From Vreelandella massiliensis (GTDB taxonomy: Bacteria; Pseudomonadota; Gammaproteobacteria; Pseudomonadales; Halomonadaceae): a stretch of 64,000 nt of DNA. Positions 62,298-64,000 of the stretch are shown here, one piece after another. Positions within the stretch are counted from its first letter, which is position 1. Each line of letters begins with the position of its first letter. The stretch spans positions 1,254,946 through 1,318,945 of the forward strand of contig NZ_LT699745.1 in the NCBI RefSeq assembly GCF_900155385.1, in the 5' to 3' direction. Below the pieces are notes generated by a model, which searched no databases, was not told the DNA's origin, and saw only the letters and a list, made by a program, of their open reading frames with translations. Made by a program: the position numbers and the translations under genes.

Positions 62298-64000
62298 ATG
62301 AGCACTGCTGCCAACGCCGTCAAAACCTCCAACGATGTCCCGCTTCAAGCGCCATCGCGGGAAATTTGGGACGCCAAATATCGCCTGAAAGATCGCCATA
62401 GCCAACCGGTCGACCAGGACGTGGGCGCCACCTTCGAGCGCGTCGCCCGGGCGTTGGCAGCGGTGGAAGGGGATAAAGCGGACGAGTGGCTGCCCAAGTT
62501 TCGCTGGGCACTGGAGCACGGCGCCATCCCGGCGGGGCGGATTCTCTCCAACGCCGGCGCCGAGGCGTACAAGCCCGCCGTGAGCCTGATCAACTGCACC
62601 GTGTCGCGCACCATTCGCGACTCCATGCGCGATATTCTCGACTCCGTGGTTGATGCCGGCATGACGCTGAAATCCGGTGCGGGCATCGGCTACGACTTCT
62701 CGACGCTGCGCCATAAAGGGGCGTTCGTGTTTGGCGCGGGCGCCGGCACCAACGGCCCGCTGGCGTTCATGGATATCTACGACAAAATGTGCTTTACCGT
62801 CGCCTCGGCGGGTGGGCGCCGCGGCGCGCAGATGGGCACCTTCGATGTCGGCCACCCCGATGTGCGCGAGTTTATCCAAGCCAAGCGCGAAGCCGGCCGC
62901 CTGCGCCAGTTCAACTTGAGCCTTTTGATCACCGATGAGTTCATGGAGGCGGTGAAGCGCAACGCCGACTGGCCGCTGGCCTTCCCGCTGCATCCGGGCG
63001 AAAAAGAGGACGTGAAGCCGGAGGATTTGATCTACCGCGACTGGCCGGTGATCGAAGAGGGCTACACGGTCGATGACGAAGGCCGCGTGGCGTGCCGCAT
63101 CGTGGAGGTGATCAAAGCCCGCGAGCTGTGGGATACCATCATGTCCTCGACCTACGACTACGCCGAGCCGGGCTTTATCCTGATCGATCAGGTCAACCGC
63201 ATGAACAACAACTGGTTCTGCGAGGACATCCGCGCCACCAACCCCTGCGGCGAGCAGCCGCTGCCGCCGGAGGGCGCGTGCCTGCTCGGTTCGGTCAACC
63301 TGACCAAGTTCGTTATCGACCCGTTCGGCAAAAAGCCGCGCTTTGACTGGGAGCGCTACCGCAAGGTCGTGGCGATCTTCACCCGCATGCTGGATAACGT
63401 GGTCGAGATCGCCGGCCTGCCGCTGCCGCAGCAGCAGCGCGAAATCGAGAACAAGCGCCGCCACGGCATGGGCTTTCTGGGCCTGGGCTCGACGCTGACC
63501 ATGCTCAAAATCCCTTACGGTTCGAAAGCGTCGCTGGCCTTCACCGAGGAAGTGAGCCGCCACCTGGCGCTGGAAGGATGGAAGCAGGCGCTGGAACTCT
63601 CCAAGGAGAAGGGCATGGCACCGGTGCTGAGCGAGGAGCACACCATCACGCCGAAGATGATGCGCGAGCGCCCGCAGCTGAAAAAGGATGGCTACGAAAT
63701 CGGCGACAAGGTGCCGGGGCGTATTCTGCACGCCCGCTACAGCCAGTACATGGCCAAGGTCGCCGAGTACGAGCCGGAGCTGGTGGCCGCGCTTGCCGAG
63801 CACGGCGCGCGCTTTACCCACCACAGCTCGATCGCGCCCACTGGCACGATCTCGCTCTCCATGGGCAATAACGCCTCCAACGGCATCGAGCCCTCGTTCT
63901 CGCACCGCTACTTCCGCAACATCATTCAGTCGGGCAAGAAGACCAAAGAGCAAGTCGAGGTGGTCTCCTTTGAGCTCGCGGCGTATCGCCACTTTATCGC
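62298..64000 (+). CDS. nrdJ: Class II (adenosylcobalamin-dependent) ribonucleotide reductase, partial
   Basis: Makes deoxyribonucleotides using coenzyme B12 as radical source. The first 567 codons are inside the window and the rest is cut off by the edge. Family motifs include ILSNAGAEAYKPAVSLINCT, LKSGAGIGYDFSTLR, NPCGEQPLPPEGACLLGSV, the catalytic cysteine loop, MLDNVVEIAGLPLPQQ and SSIAPTGTISLSMGNNAS. The ATG follows AAGGAG nine bases upstream. The strong long open frame on the opposite strand (62184-63992) is an artefact of codon bias. Upstream, two NrdR-like boxes suggest control by NrdR. No cobalamin riboswitch was seen. The secreted-protein gene is divergent. Confidence 0.93.
   Translation, partial: MSTAANAVKTSNDVPLQAPSREIWDAKYRLKDRHSQPVDQDVGATFERVARALAAVEGDKADEWLPKFRWALEHGAIPAGRILSNAGAEAYKPAVSLINCTVSRTIRDSMRDILDSVVDAGMTLKSGAGIGYDFSTLRHKGAFVFGAGAGTNGPLAFMDIYDKMCFTVASAGGRRGAQMGTFDVGHPDVREFIQAKREAGRLRQFNLSLLITDEFMEAVKRNADWPLAFPLHPGEKEDVKPEDLIYRDWPVIEEGYTVDDEGRVACRIVEVIKARELWDTIMSSTYDYAEPGFILIDQVNRMNNNWFCEDIRATNPCGEQPLPPEGACLLGSVNLTKFVIDPFGKKPRFDWERYRKVVAIFTRMLDNVVEIAGLPLPQQQREIENKRRHGMGFLGLGSTLTMLKIPYGSKASLAFTEEVSRHLALEGWKQALELSKEKGMAPVLSEEHTITPKMMRERPQLKKDGYEIGDKVPGRILHARYSQYMAKVAEYEPELVAALAEHGARFTHHSSIAPTGTISLSMGNNASNGIEPSFSHRYFRNIIQSGKKTKEQVEVVSFELAAYRHFI

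Noticed and set aside
62184..63992. Open frame of 602 codons on the minus strand
   Set aside because: It is antisense to nrdJ, whose motifs are clear on the plus strand; its His/Arg/Ala-rich content is typical of the shadow of a GC-rich gene.
1..64000. CRISPR arrays, IS elements, prophage genes, rRNA
   Set aside because: No regularly spaced repeats, transposase, integrase or phage structural motifs were found on either strand.

Overview
This window looks like a chromosomal segment of a high-GC, slightly to moderately halophilic gammaproteobacterium of the Halomonadaceae (Halomonas-like). Reasons: the pepA/holC/valS and lptFG gene sets, the bfd-bfr pair, aceK, a complete bioB-F-H-C-D-A operon, a ProX/OpuAC-type compatible-solute binding protein, a multi-subunit cation/proton antiporter-like operon and a B12-dependent ribonucleotide reductase. 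The genus is inferred from gene content only; no search was run.

Layout. (1) 1-7650, minus strand: pepA, ilvE, holC, an MFS transporter and valS, ending in a clear terminator. holC appears to start at an AUU codon. (2) 7650-12053: lptF-lptG (LPS export) diverge from pepA over a short region with a perfect inverted repeat. An RDD membrane protein, bfd, bfr and sodC follow. (3) 12200-23515, an accessory block: a FecI-type sigma factor and FecR anti-sigma, then a siderophore uptake set (two permeases, ATPase, FhuF-type reductase, binding protein) and an STN-bearing TonB transducer. An almost identical promoter-like element precedes the permeases and the receptor. An unknown gene with a Fur-box-like sequence and a hipBA toxin-antitoxin pair close the block. 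(4) 23640-31727: housekeeping genes truC, tcdA, a DUF1653 gene, a RecQ-like helicase, a DUF2805 gene, a methyltransferase, a CIA30-domain gene, aceK and a zinc-finger-less sirtuin. (5) 31745-37468, minus strand: the biotin operon, behind a sigma70 promoter overlapped by a BirA-like operator. tRNA-Leu(CAA) with its own promoter and terminator follows on the plus strand.

(6) 37880-45540: the most unusual locus. Four tightly overlapping genes encode a DUF4040/NuoK-like fusion and three NuoL/M/N (Mrp-type) proton-translocating subunits. No MrpE/F/G, hydrogenase or NADH-module gene is next to them. A soluble histidine kinase and a response regulator with a degenerate HD-GYP domain follow directly. 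(7) 45586-54292: phoH (PIN-PhoH), ybaK, dbpA, a RIO kinase, an orphan quaternary-amine binding protein, a quinone-oxidoreductase-like gene, a frameshifted DUF429-like gene, a DUF2442 gene with a DUF4160 remnant, and a YebC-family regulator.

(8) 54443-64000: an eroded flagellar locus. The 5' part of a LysE-type exporter is joined to the 3' part of fliA, then come motA and motB, a phytochrome-like GGDEF protein that seems to lack its chromophore cysteine, a GGDEF-EAL protein, a secreted protein of unknown role, and nrdJ running off the end behind a pair of NrdR-like boxes.

The system most likely to be undescribed is the compact antiporter operon with its linked two-component pair. No IS element, CRISPR array, rRNA or phage gene was seen, and no gene-free stretch exceeds about 300 bases.
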